Below the pieces are notes generated by a model that was not told the origin of the DNA, did no database searches, and was given only the letters and a program-made list of their open reading frames with translations. Below, piece after piece: positions 54,395-63,769 of a DNA stretch of 64,000 nt. Each line of letters opens with the position of its first letter. Position 1 is the stretch's first letter. The translations under genes and the position numbers were made by a program. Source of the DNA: DAMCZI01 sp032095175 (lineage in GTDB: Bacteria > Bacillota > Clostridia > Clostridiales > Caloramatoraceae); assembly GCA_032095175.1 (NCBI GenBank), contig DAMCZI010000001.1, positions 124,001-188,000 of the forward strand, given 5' to 3'.

Positions 54395-54560
54395 GTAAGG
54401 CTTTGTGATATTCATTTTTTAGATGCTTCTTTATATATTCTGAAGGTATCATTCCTAATATTCTATGAAATATCTCTGTAAATAACTACAACTAGAAAAT
54501 CCAACTGAAATAGCTACTTCTGTAATGCTTTAATGATGGAATGACTTTAGAAATAGAAAA
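54395..54560 (-). pseudogene. remnant of an AraC-family regulator
   Basis: On the minus strand one frame gives ITEVAISVGFSSCSYLQRYF and, after a frameshift, ILGMIPSEYIKKHLKN: the second helix-turn-helix of AraC/XylS regulators (VGFxxxSYFxRxF...G.TPSEYR). Only the C-terminal 45 codons survive. Confidence 0.7.
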
Positions 54561-54630
54561 GCTTATTTTGTGAATCAAAGCAATCGTATGATAAGATATA
54601 ATTAATATTTATCTCTAGGGGGACATAATA

Positions 54631-55716
54631 GTGAGCATAAAAGAAAAAATTAAAAAACTGCCTTCTTCACCGGGAGTATATCTTATGAAAGATTCTCTAG
54701 ATACTATTATTTATGTAGGAAAATCTAAAAATCTAAGAAATAGAGTTGGATCCTATTTTATAAATTCGAAATCACATTCTCCAAAGGTAATAAAATTAGT
54801 GAAAAACCTTAAGGACTTTGATTATATACTAACAGATACAGAATTTGAAGCTTTATTGCTTGAATGCAAATTAATCAAGGAAATTAAACCAATATATAAT
54901 AGGCAAATGAAAAGTCCAAAAGGTTATTGCTATATAAAAATAAGAATGGATGAGAAATATCCAGATATTGAAATCTGCAATGAGCTTGAAAGCTCTGATG
55001 GAAAGCTTTATTTTGGACCCTATACTAATAAGAATACAGTAGAAAAAGGGCTTTATGCTATAAAGGAGCATAGCAAAATTTTGTGTACTAATAGTTCTCG
55101 AAGAGCTTCAGGCTGTCTAAAGTATTCTATGAACTTGTGTATTGGTATGTGCACAGCTAATCCTTCTGAAGAGTATTATTTTGCTTTGATAGAAAAAATA
55201 ATAAAATTGCTTAGTGGTACTGATTCGACTATTCTTGATGAAATGGAACAGAAAATGAATGTTGCTGCTGCAAATTTTGATTTTGAAGGTGCAGCTAAAT
55301 ATAGAGATTATATAAGAGCAGTAAAGCATTTGACCAATACTGCAAAAATTATTAGATTTCTAGAAGAAAATAAAAATATTGCTGTGATAGAGTTTCTAAA
55401 TAATAAAGAAATTAAGTTATTTTTGATAAGATATAATAAACTACTTTTCAATGAAAGGTATAAACTTAGCGATTTTAGTATCAACGAAATAAAACATTTA
55501 TTTAAAAGCAATATCATATCCCATTTTCGTAACGATTTGAAAAGCTCATTTAATGTAGGCAAGAATGAAATAGATGAAGTCTATATAATATATAATTATT
55601 TAAAAAGTAAAGAAAGCGCATGTAAATATATGTCTATTGCAGAACAATGGATTAATGATATGGATAGCTCAAACATTAACAGAGCTGTTGATGAATTTAT
55701 CTTAGATAATTTGTAA
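54631..55716 (+). CDS. UvrC-like GIY-YIG nuclease lacking the C-terminal nuclease half
   Basis: 361 residues. GIY-YIG domain at about 12-95 with SPGVYLMKDSLDTIIYVGKS and KNLRNRVGSYF, a Cys-rich segment RRASGCLKYSMNLCIGMC, and a UVR motif (about 205-235, ANFDFEGAAKYRDYI) used by UvrC to bind UvrB. Full UvrC is about 600 residues with an RNase H-like 5' nuclease and HhH motifs; here the protein ends shortly after the region linking to them. It may act like Cho, making only the 3' incision, or serve an accessory repair role. A GTG at 54631 with AGGGGGACA upstream is the start. Confidence 0.82.
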   Translation: MSIKEKIKKLPSSPGVYLMKDSLDTIIYVGKSKNLRNRVGSYFINSKSHSPKVIKLVKNLKDFDYILTDTEFEALLLECKLIKEIKPIYNRQMKSPKGYCYIKIRMDEKYPDIEICNELESSDGKLYFGPYTNKNTVEKGLYAIKEHSKILCTNSSRRASGCLKYSMNLCIGMCTANPSEEYYFALIEKIIKLLSGTDSTILDEMEQKMNVAAANFDFEGAAKYRDYIRAVKHLTNTAKIIRFLEENKNIAVIEFLNNKEIKLFLIRYNKLLFNERYKLSDFSINEIKHLFKSNIISHFRNDLKSSFNVGKNEIDEVYIIYNYLKSKESACKYMSIAEQWINDMDSSNINRAVDEFILDNL

Positions 55717-55963
55717 TCTATAAAACTGGACAAGTGCATTGCATGCAAGACGAAAGGTGCGATACGGAGGTATTCCTTGAATTTCCAAAAGCAATATAGC
55801 CTTGTATCATGAAGGTAGGCTAGTAATGACACTGGATAATTCTTGTATTCGCCATGCAAAATTACTCAAGGACAGCCTAGGGGATACCCCTAGGCTATAA
55901 CTTGTATTTCTGCCATCTTACAGCTCTAAACTAAATCTTATAGAAAGAGTATGTAGAAATAAT
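55717..55963. other. convergent intergenic region with terminator hairpin
   Basis: Contains the palindrome AGCCTAGGGGATACCCCTAGGCT at 55876-55898, suited to bidirectional termination. The preceding 130 bases have no supported gene. Confidence 0.55.
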
Positions 55964-57196
55964 TTATTTGTTTCCAATCAATGATATTAATCCACTTGCT
56001 AAAGTCTCTCCCCAGCATAAGTAGTCATGTCCACTGTTAAATTCCTCGTACTTAACCTCATATCCCTTTGATTCTAATGTATCTCTTAAATTTTTATTAA
56101 CATTAATCATATTCTCTTTTTCTTCAAGAACTCCAGTATTTAAATAGAACTTAAGTGGTAACTTTTCTATTTTATCAAATTCAGTACTCATCCAACAAAC
56201 ATTTCCATCTGCTTTAAAACATTTTGGCTTATACCAATATGCTCCTGATTGTGAAAGCACATTTCCAAAAACATTTGAATGTTTTAATCCTATATATGTT
56301 GCAGTAAGTCCTCCTAAACTTAATCCACCAATTACTCTATCTTTAGCCATATGCGAAATGTTATACTTTTCTCTAACCCATGGAATTAATTCATTAATAA
56401 TAATATCTATAAAATTCTCATTACATGTTAATTCTTCATCTCTTGTATCAGTTGAATCAATAAACAATGCAATTATTGGTGGAATCATCTTACTTGCAAT
56501 CAAATTATCTAATACTGTTTTAGCTGAAAGTACATTGATATATTCATCCCCATCAGTTAAAAGTAAAAACTTATATGGTTTATTAGTTTTTTTATATCCA
56601 TATGGGGTATAAATTCTAATTCTACGACTTTTTTTAAACTTCTCACTATCAAACTTATATTCATTTATATTTCCTTTTAGAATATTCAGCTTCTCTTTTA
56701 CCCAAACATGTTCTTTTGCCTTTGGCATAACAACATAAGAAACCTTTTTTTGAGTTCCATCGTCTTCATTAAAAACTAAATATTTTTTATTTAATCTGTC
56801 ATGTATTAAATTTTCTTCTCTTTTTTCCCATCCTTCATCACTATCAATAAGTGAATCATTCACAGAAATAGTGTAATCAAATCGAATGTCATTTTTTATT
56901 TTACAAGAAATATACCATAAATCAGTATTTAATAATTGTTCCATTCTATATTTTAAGAAATTTTCCCAATCTACAGGAGGTATTAATATAACATTTTTAA
57001 CTTCTTCATCAGCTCTATAAATAAATGTTACTAAACAATGTTTCGTATCCCCCTGTAATTCTTCTATTAAGGGTGCGCCACTTCTCTCTATATTGATCCA
57101 AAAATTTTGTAAAGCATCATTAGTGTCTTTTTCTATATTAACTTTTAGATTTTCAATTATTTCACTCATTACTAATGACCTCTCCATAGTATCCAT
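55964..57196 (-). CDS. Fes-like alpha/beta hydrolase (enterochelin esterase family)
   Basis: 410 residues with two parts: an N-terminal domain (about 20-190) like the enterochelin-esterase N-domain (VTFIYRADEEVKNVILIPP) and a C-terminal esterase D-type hydrolase. Catalytic Ser293 lies in VIGGLSLGGLTATYIG, and the catalytic His in the segment FNSGHDYLCWGETLASG. Cytoplasmic, no signal peptide. It could hydrolyse ferric-siderophore esters or another ester; no siderophore genes are near. Start ATG 57196 has AAGGGGGAG upstream. Confidence 0.85.
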   Translation of the reverse strand: MDTMERSLVMSEIIENLKVNIEKDTNDALQNFWINIERSGAPLIEELQGDTKHCLVTFIYRADEEVKNVILIPPVDWENFLKYRMEQLLNTDLWYISCKIKNDIRFDYTISVNDSLIDSDEGWEKREENLIHDRLNKKYLVFNEDDGTQKKVSYVVMPKAKEHVWVKEKLNILKGNINEYKFDSEKFKKSRRIRIYTPYGYKKTNKPYKFLLLTDGDEYINVLSAKTVLDNLIASKMIPPIIALFIDSTDTRDEELTCNENFIDIIINELIPWVREKYNISHMAKDRVIGGLSLGGLTATYIGLKHSNVFGNVLSQSGAYWYKPKCFKADGNVCWMSTEFDKIEKLPLKFYLNTGVLEEKENMINVNKNLRDTLESKGYEVKYEEFNSGHDYLCWGETLASGLISLIGNK

Positions 57197-57309
57197 AGTA
57201 ACTCCCCCTTATATTAATAAGTTGTATTGATTTTAAATAGAAACTGCAGACATTACCCACCAATTATTTGAATTATTACTCTTTCCCATAGCGTTTCAAG
57301 CTAACCGTA

Positions 57310-58605
57310 CTATTTTACCTGCAGCTTTTTAATAAGTTTTACAGGATTAATGATTTTGCCTGAATGCTCTTTGCTACCATCTTTAAACTTCATTAAATCC
57401 CCTGTATCTAACGCTTCTTTCCAAAATACTTCAGGAGTAATACTTGGATTTACCTGACATGCCAGTGCATATACTCCTGCAAGGTACGGTTCAACCCAAC
57501 TCCAGCCGCCGAATCTGTAAAAAACATAATCCTCATTGCCTGTTGGACTAGCAGTACACCTCGAATCTATAGGCACCATTAGTATTTCATTGGGTGCATT
57601 TTTAGCATATTCAGCCTCATAATATTTATCAAATCCACCAATATGCTTAACAAGGGGAATCCATTTATCCCAGGGAATAGTGCTGTAAGATGATAGACTA
57701 TCAGGATCTGATAATGCATCTTTTTGTAATCCACGATAATAAAAATGATAATCCTTAAACATATTTGCACTTACCACAAATATACCTTCCTCTTTTGCAT
57801 TGCCAACTGCTTTCTCAATTTCCTTATAGCCCTTGTTTTCTGGACACCAGCATGCGGATATGGAAAGGACTCTAATTTTATCATTTTGTTCAAGAGTACG
57901 GTTTATTTCAATAATTCTCTCAATAGCCTTTGCAGTATGAGTAAAATCAATTTCAGGGCCTCCCTCCAAAGGATTGAAATTAGATGAACCTATAAAATAA
58001 AGGTTTGCTTCTGGAGCAACACCAACACTCTTTCCTACAGCAAGAGAGGCAACAGCAGGAGCATGCATTTGGGCACGTTTGTCCAAACAGTGTATTTCCT
58101 CATACATTTTTACCCTATCCCCATATTCCACATGATCAACAAGAAGGGTATAATCTATAATTGCTATGTTTATTCCCTTTCCTGTTATACCCTTATTATG
58201 TAGACTTTTGATGGCTAACCCAGGGTTTTTATTGATTTCCATGATTTTTTCTGGATTAAACCCATTAGGAAGTTTTTCTGGCCATTTAGTTTTATTATCG
58301 AAACTGGAGTTTTTTAAAGTCTCTAATTTATCACTGAGATTGAGTGATGATAGGTTATATCCTCTCAAATCTCCCTGCCACTTTTTTTCTGAATTAGGGT
58401 CATATTCAGGCAGCGATTCTAACGAGCCCCTACCAAAATCATCAGGTGGCGGGCGTTTAACAATATTTGGTTTAGTATTTTCTATATTAGGTTGTTTACT
58501 TTGAGTTTTTCCTTGATTAGATGTGATTTTCACTTTATCAGAAATGCTACAGCTTGATGTCAAAAGGAATAGTAGAACTAACAGCAATGAAATTACTTTT
58601 TTCAT
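57310..58605 (-). CDS. divergent subtilisin-like (S8) serine protease lipoprotein
   Basis: 431 residues from ATG 58605, which has GGGGGG upstream; the open frame further upstream is not used. Signal peptide MKKVISLLLVLLFLLTSSC with lipobox Cys19, a low-complexity linker, then a subtilase fold. The triad is D151 (INIAIIDYTLLVDH), H181 (AQMHAPAVASLAVG) and S369 (GGWSWVEPYLAG), and the oxyanion Asn lies in FVVSANMF. The usual HGTHVAG and GTSMAAPHVAG boxes are strongly changed, so activity or specificity may differ. Surface-anchored; monocistronic. Confidence 0.82.
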   Translation of the reverse strand: MKKVISLLLVLLFLLTSSCSISDKVKITSNQGKTQSKQPNIENTKPNIVKRPPPDDFGRGSLESLPEYDPNSEKKWQGDLRGYNLSSLNLSDKLETLKNSSFDNKTKWPEKLPNGFNPEKIMEINKNPGLAIKSLHNKGITGKGINIAIIDYTLLVDHVEYGDRVKMYEEIHCLDKRAQMHAPAVASLAVGKSVGVAPEANLYFIGSSNFNPLEGGPEIDFTHTAKAIERIIEINRTLEQNDKIRVLSISACWCPENKGYKEIEKAVGNAKEEGIFVVSANMFKDYHFYYRGLQKDALSDPDSLSSYSTIPWDKWIPLVKHIGGFDKYYEAEYAKNAPNEILMVPIDSRCTASPTGNEDYVFYRFGGWSWVEPYLAGVYALACQVNPSITPEVFWKEALDTGDLMKFKDGSKEHSGKIINPVKLIKKLQVK

Positions 58606-58648
58606 AATATCCCCCCTAGAAATTGTTAATAACAGTATAACACAAAAT

Positions 58649-58905
58649 TTAGCGTTGGTTAAATGTGGATACAAGGGCCATAGGACGTTCTCCATATTGT
58701 GTATTCTTTTCAAGCATTCTAGCTATAGTAATATCAGTTTTATCTTCTTCATCCATGGCAGTATCACGCATGGTTATATAACCTGCAATACCAGATTATA
58801 TAAGTTTTTTAGAAGGCTTAGGATCTAGACGTATATTTATAAGTACAAATTTACCTTTAAGATCAACTAAATTTACATCAAGTCCATCTTCTATATACAA
58901 AATCT
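58649..58905 (-). pseudogene. remnant of an unrecognised protein
   Basis: On the minus strand the frame reads EDGLDVNLVDLKGKFVLINI, meets an in-frame TAA (about 58800), and continues SGIAGYITMRDTAMDEEDK and ARMLEKNTQYGERPMALVST to a stop at 58649. It looks like the decayed C-terminal part of a gene that stood upstream of the subtilase. Family not recognised. Confidence 0.5.
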
Positions 58906-59029
58906 GTAGTTATTCTGCCTTCAGGTGTACTAACTGAGCAGTCATATAGTAGAAGGAAGGGTGACGGCCACGCGAGTTATGAGCAGTTTTTTCAAAAATA
59001 ATTTGATGAAATGAATAGAAATTTAAGAA

Positions 59030-59824
59030 ATGGACAAAATCAAAAGAAAAGACAAAGGTGGTGTACTTTGGTTGATAAATTATGCATTTAAAAGAATAAA
59101 AATATTATATAATAGTCGTTTAAGAGAACGTCACAACATGGAACAAGGTATTATTTTACTAATTGCATTTACAATTCTTTTAGGTATGCTTGAAATCAAG
59201 TTGGTATCTATACTTATATCAGATTTAGGCTTAATAATATGTTATTATGTCTTTATTTGTCAAAAAAGTATAGTTCTAAAATTTGATAATAGTAAGAATA
59301 AGGTAACAAGTTTGATTAGTAGTATGATTTTACCAACATTAATCTTTACAATTGTTTTGTATTTTGTACTTGATAAGGAAATTTTTAAAAACATACTGAC
59401 AACATTAGTTGGAGGGATAATTCCGATAATTGGAGGATTTCTACTTGCTAGAGAGCAAATTATTTATAATGAGAAAAAAGATAAAGAAAAAGATGAAAAT
59501 CAAAAGAAACAAACATTAATGATGTTAGCACATTTTCTTGGAAATGAAATTAACATAAACTCAATAAGGCTAGCTTCAGATAATAATGAAGCACTTGAAG
59601 TTAAAGAATGGGAAAATCTCAAATATAAATTGATATTTTTATTGGATGAAACTGAATTTAATGAGAATATGTTTGATATAGTCGAAGTATATGAAAATAT
59701 ATATGAATACAATGAGAAAATTAAAAGTAATCAAATAGAAATAAAAGGATTTAAAAGCGAGTTAATAAATAAAATTAATCAAGTAAATAAGATTACAAAC
59801 TGTATTGCTAATAAAATTTCTTAG
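59030..59824 (+). CDS. membrane protein of unknown function
   Basis: 264 residues if started at ATG 59030; no good ribosome site is present there, and a start at TTG 59069 or ATG 59138 (MEQGIILLIAF) is possible. Four membrane helices between about 40 and 145, followed by a charged cytoplasmic helical domain of about 115 residues (AREQIIYNEKKDKEKDENQK). This layout recalls membrane-plus-coil proteins in defence islands, but nothing specific is recognised. Confidence 0.6.
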   Translation: MDKIKRKDKGGVLWLINYAFKRIKILYNSRLRERHNMEQGIILLIAFTILLGMLEIKLVSILISDLGLIICYYVFICQKSIVLKFDNSKNKVTSLISSMILPTLIFTIVLYFVLDKEIFKNILTTLVGGIIPIIGGFLLAREQIIYNEKKDKEKDENQKKQTLMMLAHFLGNEININSIRLASDNNEALEVKEWENLKYKLIFLLDETEFNENMFDIVEVYENIYEYNEKIKSNQIEIKGFKSELINKINQVNKITNCIANKIS

Positions 59825-59839
59825 AATAAAGCAGTGCAG

Positions 59840-59894
59840 GTAATATCCTCTTGATATATGATATTCATAATTTCATATATCAAGAGGATATTAC
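59840..59894 (+). terminator. Rho-independent terminator
   Basis: Perfect 22-bp stem GTAATATCCTCTTGATATAT.../...ATATATCAAGAGGATATTAC followed by TTTTACT, 16 bases past the stop of the 264-residue gene. Confidence 0.88.
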
Positions 59895-59983
59895 TTTTAC
59901 TAAAGTAAAATAAAAAAGAACATTAGTTCGTATATTTTTCTTCCCAATGGAAATAATGGTATATATAACACTGGAAAGGGTGG

Positions 59984-60877
59984 ATGCATATGGATTATAA
60001 TAAGGTTGAGGATGCAGTATTGAAAAAAGCAATGGAGTTTTTTAAGGATAATGCGGTAAATTTCTTTGGCATCAATACACGAATAATAGCTCCAGCAGAA
60101 ACCGAAATTAAGAGTATAGATATTAAAACAAACTATATGGATTATTTGTTTTATACCGAGGATGGAAACTATCTTCACTTTGAGTTTCAAACTACAGACA
60201 AAAAGGAAGATATAAGAAGGTTTTTATATTATGATGCATCATTGGTTCGTAATGACAATAGGAGAGTTAGGACAATGGTGATTTATTCAGCAGACATAGA
60301 GAATGTTGAAACCTATATTGATGCAGGAACAATAAAATATGAAGTATAAGCTTTTTATATGAAGAATTTAGACGGAGATGAAAAACTAAAATATTTAAGA
60401 CATAAGATAACTAATGGAGAGCATCTTTCAGCAGAAGATATTTTATCTTTAAGCTTTGTACCATTAATGAGTGGGAAAGATAACAGAAGCAAAAGGACTT
60501 TATATAGTATAGAATTAGCTGATAAAATAGTTGAAAGCAGCGAAAAAACTCAGTGTTTGACATTGTTGTATGCACTACTTGAAAAGTTTGGGGATGAATT
60601 TGCCAAGAGAAAGTTTAAGGAGGTTTTTAGCATGACCGAGATAGGAAAAATGATAAGGGAAGATGGAATAAGAGAAGGAAAAGCTGAAGGTATAGCCGAA
60701 GGTAAAACTGAAGGCAAATCAGAAATTCTCATAAAGCAATTGATTAAAAAGTTTAAGACAATACCTAATGAATACAGAGAAAAAATAAAATCTCTTCCGG
60801 AGGATGCAATAGATATAATAGCTACAGATATATTTGAAATCGAAAAACTGGAGGATTTGAAAAAGTATTTTGGGTAA
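59984..60877 (+). pseudogene. Rpn-family recombination-promoting nuclease interrupted by one stop codon
   Basis: A single frame runs 59984-60877 except for TAA at 60347-60349. The N-terminal 121 codons hold the PD-(D/E)XK-type nuclease core with YMDYLFYTEDG and LHFEFQTTDKKEDIRRFLYY (D53, E67, Q69), ending GTIKYEV. After the stop comes AFYMKNLDGDEKLKYLRHKI and the typical C-terminal E-G-K repeats (REGKAEGIAEGKTEGKSE). Intact homologues read through at this point, so a nonsense substitution is likely. The C-terminal 172 residues could still be made from ATG 60359. Sites: AAAGGGTGG before the first ATG. Confidence 0.82.
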
Positions 60878-60890
60878 ATGAATAATATAT

Positions 60891-60941
60891 GGATGCTAAT
60901 ACCTAGAGATAATCAAAATTTAGGTAGTTGGCATCCTTTTT
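60891..60941 (+). terminator. probable terminator of the Rpn gene
   Basis: Stem GGATGC..AATACCTA / TAGGTAGTTGGCATCC with CTTTTTATTT tail. Confidence 0.75.
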
Positions 60942-61289
60942 ATTTGAAAAGAAGTAGATGGGAAGAGGAATAAGATAAAAACACAAGTGGTTTCTTAGCA
61001 ATATTAGAATATTATAAAAAGATAGATTTCATCGTCAAGTTTGATGAAATTTGTCACAAGAAACTACATCAATTTGTGAAGGTAATTGTATATTTTTATA
61101 GAATGATATAGATATATGGAAATTTGTATATGAATTTAAAGCGTATATATGTAAGAAATTTTTAATAATTGCACTTATTTTATGACCATAATAGTATAAA
61201 AAAATAGCCTGTCATAAGTAGATTGAGGTAGCTATTAAACACACCTAGGGTTTTATAATTAGGACTATAATATAAAAAAGGAGATTATC
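60942..61289 (+). other. leader region of the 240-residue GNAT gene
   Basis: Holds a small hairpin ATTTCATC..GATGAAAT (61027-61050) and repeat copy A of family D (61060-61125). AAAGGAG 8 bases before ATG 61290 is the ribosome site. No gene is seen. Confidence 0.45.
61060..61125 (+). repeat. 66-bp direct repeat, family D copy 1
   Basis: Begins GAAACTACATCAATTTGTGA and contains TTATAGAATGATATAGATAT. The second copy is at 62270-62335 in the same orientation; about 55 of 66 bases agree and weaker similarity continues downstream (ATGTAAG...TTAATA). Each copy precedes a gene. Confidence 0.75.
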
Positions 61290-62012
61290 ATGAGTATAAA
61301 TAAAGATCAGTTGAAAGCACATGCACAAAATCAACTTATTAAAAAATGGGGATGCAGTTCAAATGTTTTTAATAGGAATGAAAATGTTATATTAAAGAGT
61401 GATACAGATTTTTTCTATATGTGCACTTTTGGAGAACATATAATAATCAAATGTGGAGAGCAGATGTATCAGTGGGCGAAGGAACTATTTACAAATGAAT
61501 CTGCAAAAGACATAATGGATGGTAAAAACTTATATATTATCGAGAAAAAACTTCGTGAATATGGAAAACAATTGTGTGGGGAACACTTGAGATTTCTATT
61601 ATTGAATCAGTTACCCAAGGGGGAGGCGATACCAGGATATCATTTTAAGTTATTTGGAAAGAATGAAATAGAGAGTTTGTATGAATTAATTGGTTCAAAT
61701 CGGGAGTCATTTGAAAATGCACTTAATTTTAATCGTGATGTCATTGCATATGGTGCTTTTGAAGGAGAACATCTAGTTGCCTTAGCTGCAGCTGATGATT
61801 ATCTAGAAACTATGTGGCAGATAGGAATTGATACTCTACCAGAATATAGAGGAAAAGGTATTGCTAAGTTTCTGGTACAATCATTGACTAAAGAAATAAT
61901 AAAACAAGATAGAATACCTTATTATACGACCTGGAGTGCAAATCTTGCTTCTATCAATGTAGCTTTAGCAACAGGTTTTCGACCAGTTTGGGTAGAGTAT
62001 TTTGCAGAGTAA
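61290..62012 (+). CDS. GNAT-family N-acetyltransferase (two-part)
   Basis: 240 residues. The first 125 residues are a variable helper domain, and the C-terminal part is a GNAT fold with acetyl-CoA motif IGIDTLPEYRGKGIAKFLVQ and the later strand ASINVALATGFRPVWVEYF. Substrate cannot be deduced. Single gene with its own leader. Confidence 0.85.
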   Translation: MSINKDQLKAHAQNQLIKKWGCSSNVFNRNENVILKSDTDFFYMCTFGEHIIIKCGEQMYQWAKELFTNESAKDIMDGKNLYIIEKKLREYGKQLCGEHLRFLLLNQLPKGEAIPGYHFKLFGKNEIESLYELIGSNRESFENALNFNRDVIAYGAFEGEHLVALAAADDYLETMWQIGIDTLPEYRGKGIAKFLVQSLTKEIIKQDRIPYYTTWSANLASINVALATGFRPVWVEYFAE

Positions 62013-62672
62013 TATATCTATCAGAATGAAATATGCTTATATACAAAATATAAAAAACCTAGAGTTAAGTACTGGTTATGTCGTAAAATCAAATTTTACT
62101 CGTAATGCATATGTTTCTTAGGCTAATAGCAAAAAATTAAGAAATATAAAAATTTTATTTAAAAAAGGCATCGACAATGTAAGCAGTTATGAATTTTTCT
62201 AAGTGTTACTTTTGCCTTACAAAATGTATATATTTACACTTTAGCTAAATATGCCATTATTTGTAGCATGAAACTATAGTAATTTGTGAAGGTTATTGTT
62301 AATTCTTATAGAATGATATAAATATGTGGAATTTTTATGGATTATCTACAATGTAAGTATTTAATAGTTTTTTTAGATTTTTATATATTAAGATATCTAT
62401 TTGGATATGAACATGTCTATAATAGAAAGTCTAAAAACATTGAGATCAGACACTGTTTGTAGTTTATACTTTTGCCAAAGCTACAATAAAATTTGCTATG
62501 ACTAGGAAAAAGAAAACTAATTAATCGCTATAAGTAAAGGACTACACTAACATCAATGGTAATTATCTACAGCAAATATAATATTAGTTTTCATTTGTGT
62601 TAGCATAGTATTTAACTTATTATTGGTATTGTTTTTAATGAAATATAAATGTAAAAAGTGAGGAGATAAAAA
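62013..62672 (+). other. long leader region of the restriction endonuclease gene
   Basis: 660 AT-rich bases without a supported gene. Contains family D copy 2 (62270-62335). Two related segments, ACTTTTGCCTTACA (62209) and ATACTTTTGCCAAAGCTACA (62466), hint at further repeats. Confidence 0.4.
62270..62335 (+). repeat. 66-bp direct repeat, family D copy 2
   Basis: Begins GAAACTATAGTAATTTGTGA, contains TTATAGAATGATATAAATAT; see copy 1 at 61060-61125. Confidence 0.75.
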
Positions 62673-63653
62673 ATGTATTTTACAGAAGATGATATTGATC
62701 TTAAAAAGATAAGTAGTCAAAAATTCGAGGAACTATGTTTTGATTTGCTATTGAAAATGAGATTTTATAATCTAATATGGAGAAAAGGCGGACCAGATAA
62801 TGGAAGAGATATTGAAGCAAGTTTCTTGGTAGTAAATCCTCTAACAGGATATTATGAGGAAAAATGGTTTATAGAATGTAAGAATTATTCTGGTGGTATT
62901 CCAGTTACAGAACTAGACTCTAAATTTTCATGGGCAGATGCAGAAAAGCCTAATCATTTACTCATAATTGCAAGCCCGTACATTTCCAACTCAAGTAGAA
63001 CATGGATAGATAAAAGAAAAGAAATTGTACCATATAGAGTTCATTTGTTAGAAGGTATTAATCTAAAAAAAATGCTTCTTAATAATGAAGATATAGTTAC
63101 TAAATATTTTTTAAGTAAAGCCGAAAAATTGTTGAAACATACAATAAATGGCTGGGTTTCTTTAGATATATTGCCGGATGGAAAAATACTACATTACATT
63201 AGAAATAGTTTAAATATAAGCAAATTAAGTCCATGGGAAGTTTCATTTTTATGGAATTCATATATGTTTAGTAAGGGTCTTTATATTACTGAACTAGAGT
63301 ATGATTTTGAAAGTTTATTTGATACAGTATGTAGTTGCTCGAATTGCTCTGAAGTCATTACTAAAGAAGACATATGTACTGTCACTCGGGTGGGATTTGG
63401 AGAAGTATATCAGTTTAAACAAAATACATATTGTTTAAATTCAAAAGTTGTTATATTAATTGATGATTATAAATATCCAGCATTGTATAGTTTGGTATTT
63501 AATGAAAAAACAGGTAATGGTGTTGAAGTTCTAACTGTCCAAAATAATACTATAAACACAAGAATTTTATATACTGAAAATAATGTAAATCAGATATATA
63601 ATAAAATGTCAGAATTGTTGTTTGGTGTTTGGAGACAAGATAATCAACAGTAA
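62673..63653 (+). CDS. Mrr-like restriction endonuclease
   Basis: 326 residues. The N-terminal 130 residues form a PD-(D/E)XK domain: SSQKFEELCFDLLLKMRF, D46 in GGPDNGRDIEASF, and E68-C-K70 in WFIECKNYSGG, then LLIIASPYISNSSRTWIDKR. This fits the Mrr catalytic domain used by type IV restriction and other defence nucleases. The C-terminal 190 residues are unrecognised and contain CSCSNC (about 223-228), possibly a metal site. Ribosome site GTGAGGAG. The next reading frame is a methyltransferase remnant, so the partner, if any, is damaged. Confidence 0.83.
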   Translation: MYFTEDDIDLKKISSQKFEELCFDLLLKMRFYNLIWRKGGPDNGRDIEASFLVVNPLTGYYEEKWFIECKNYSGGIPVTELDSKFSWADAEKPNHLLIIASPYISNSSRTWIDKRKEIVPYRVHLLEGINLKKMLLNNEDIVTKYFLSKAEKLLKHTINGWVSLDILPDGKILHYIRNSLNISKLSPWEVSFLWNSYMFSKGLYITELEYDFESLFDTVCSCSNCSEVITKEDICTVTRVGFGEVYQFKQNTYCLNSKVVILIDDYKYPALYSLVFNEKTGNGVEVLTVQNNTINTRILYTENNVNQIYNKMSELLFGVWRQDNQQ

Positions 63654-63769
63654 GCAGGACAAGAAAATTTGTAGTAGTGACATACAGAAAACATGGGACA
63701 GTTACTCGTTATTTATTAACATTATGTAATTGATATGTATAAACAGTAAGTAACTGTTCCTTTTGTCGT

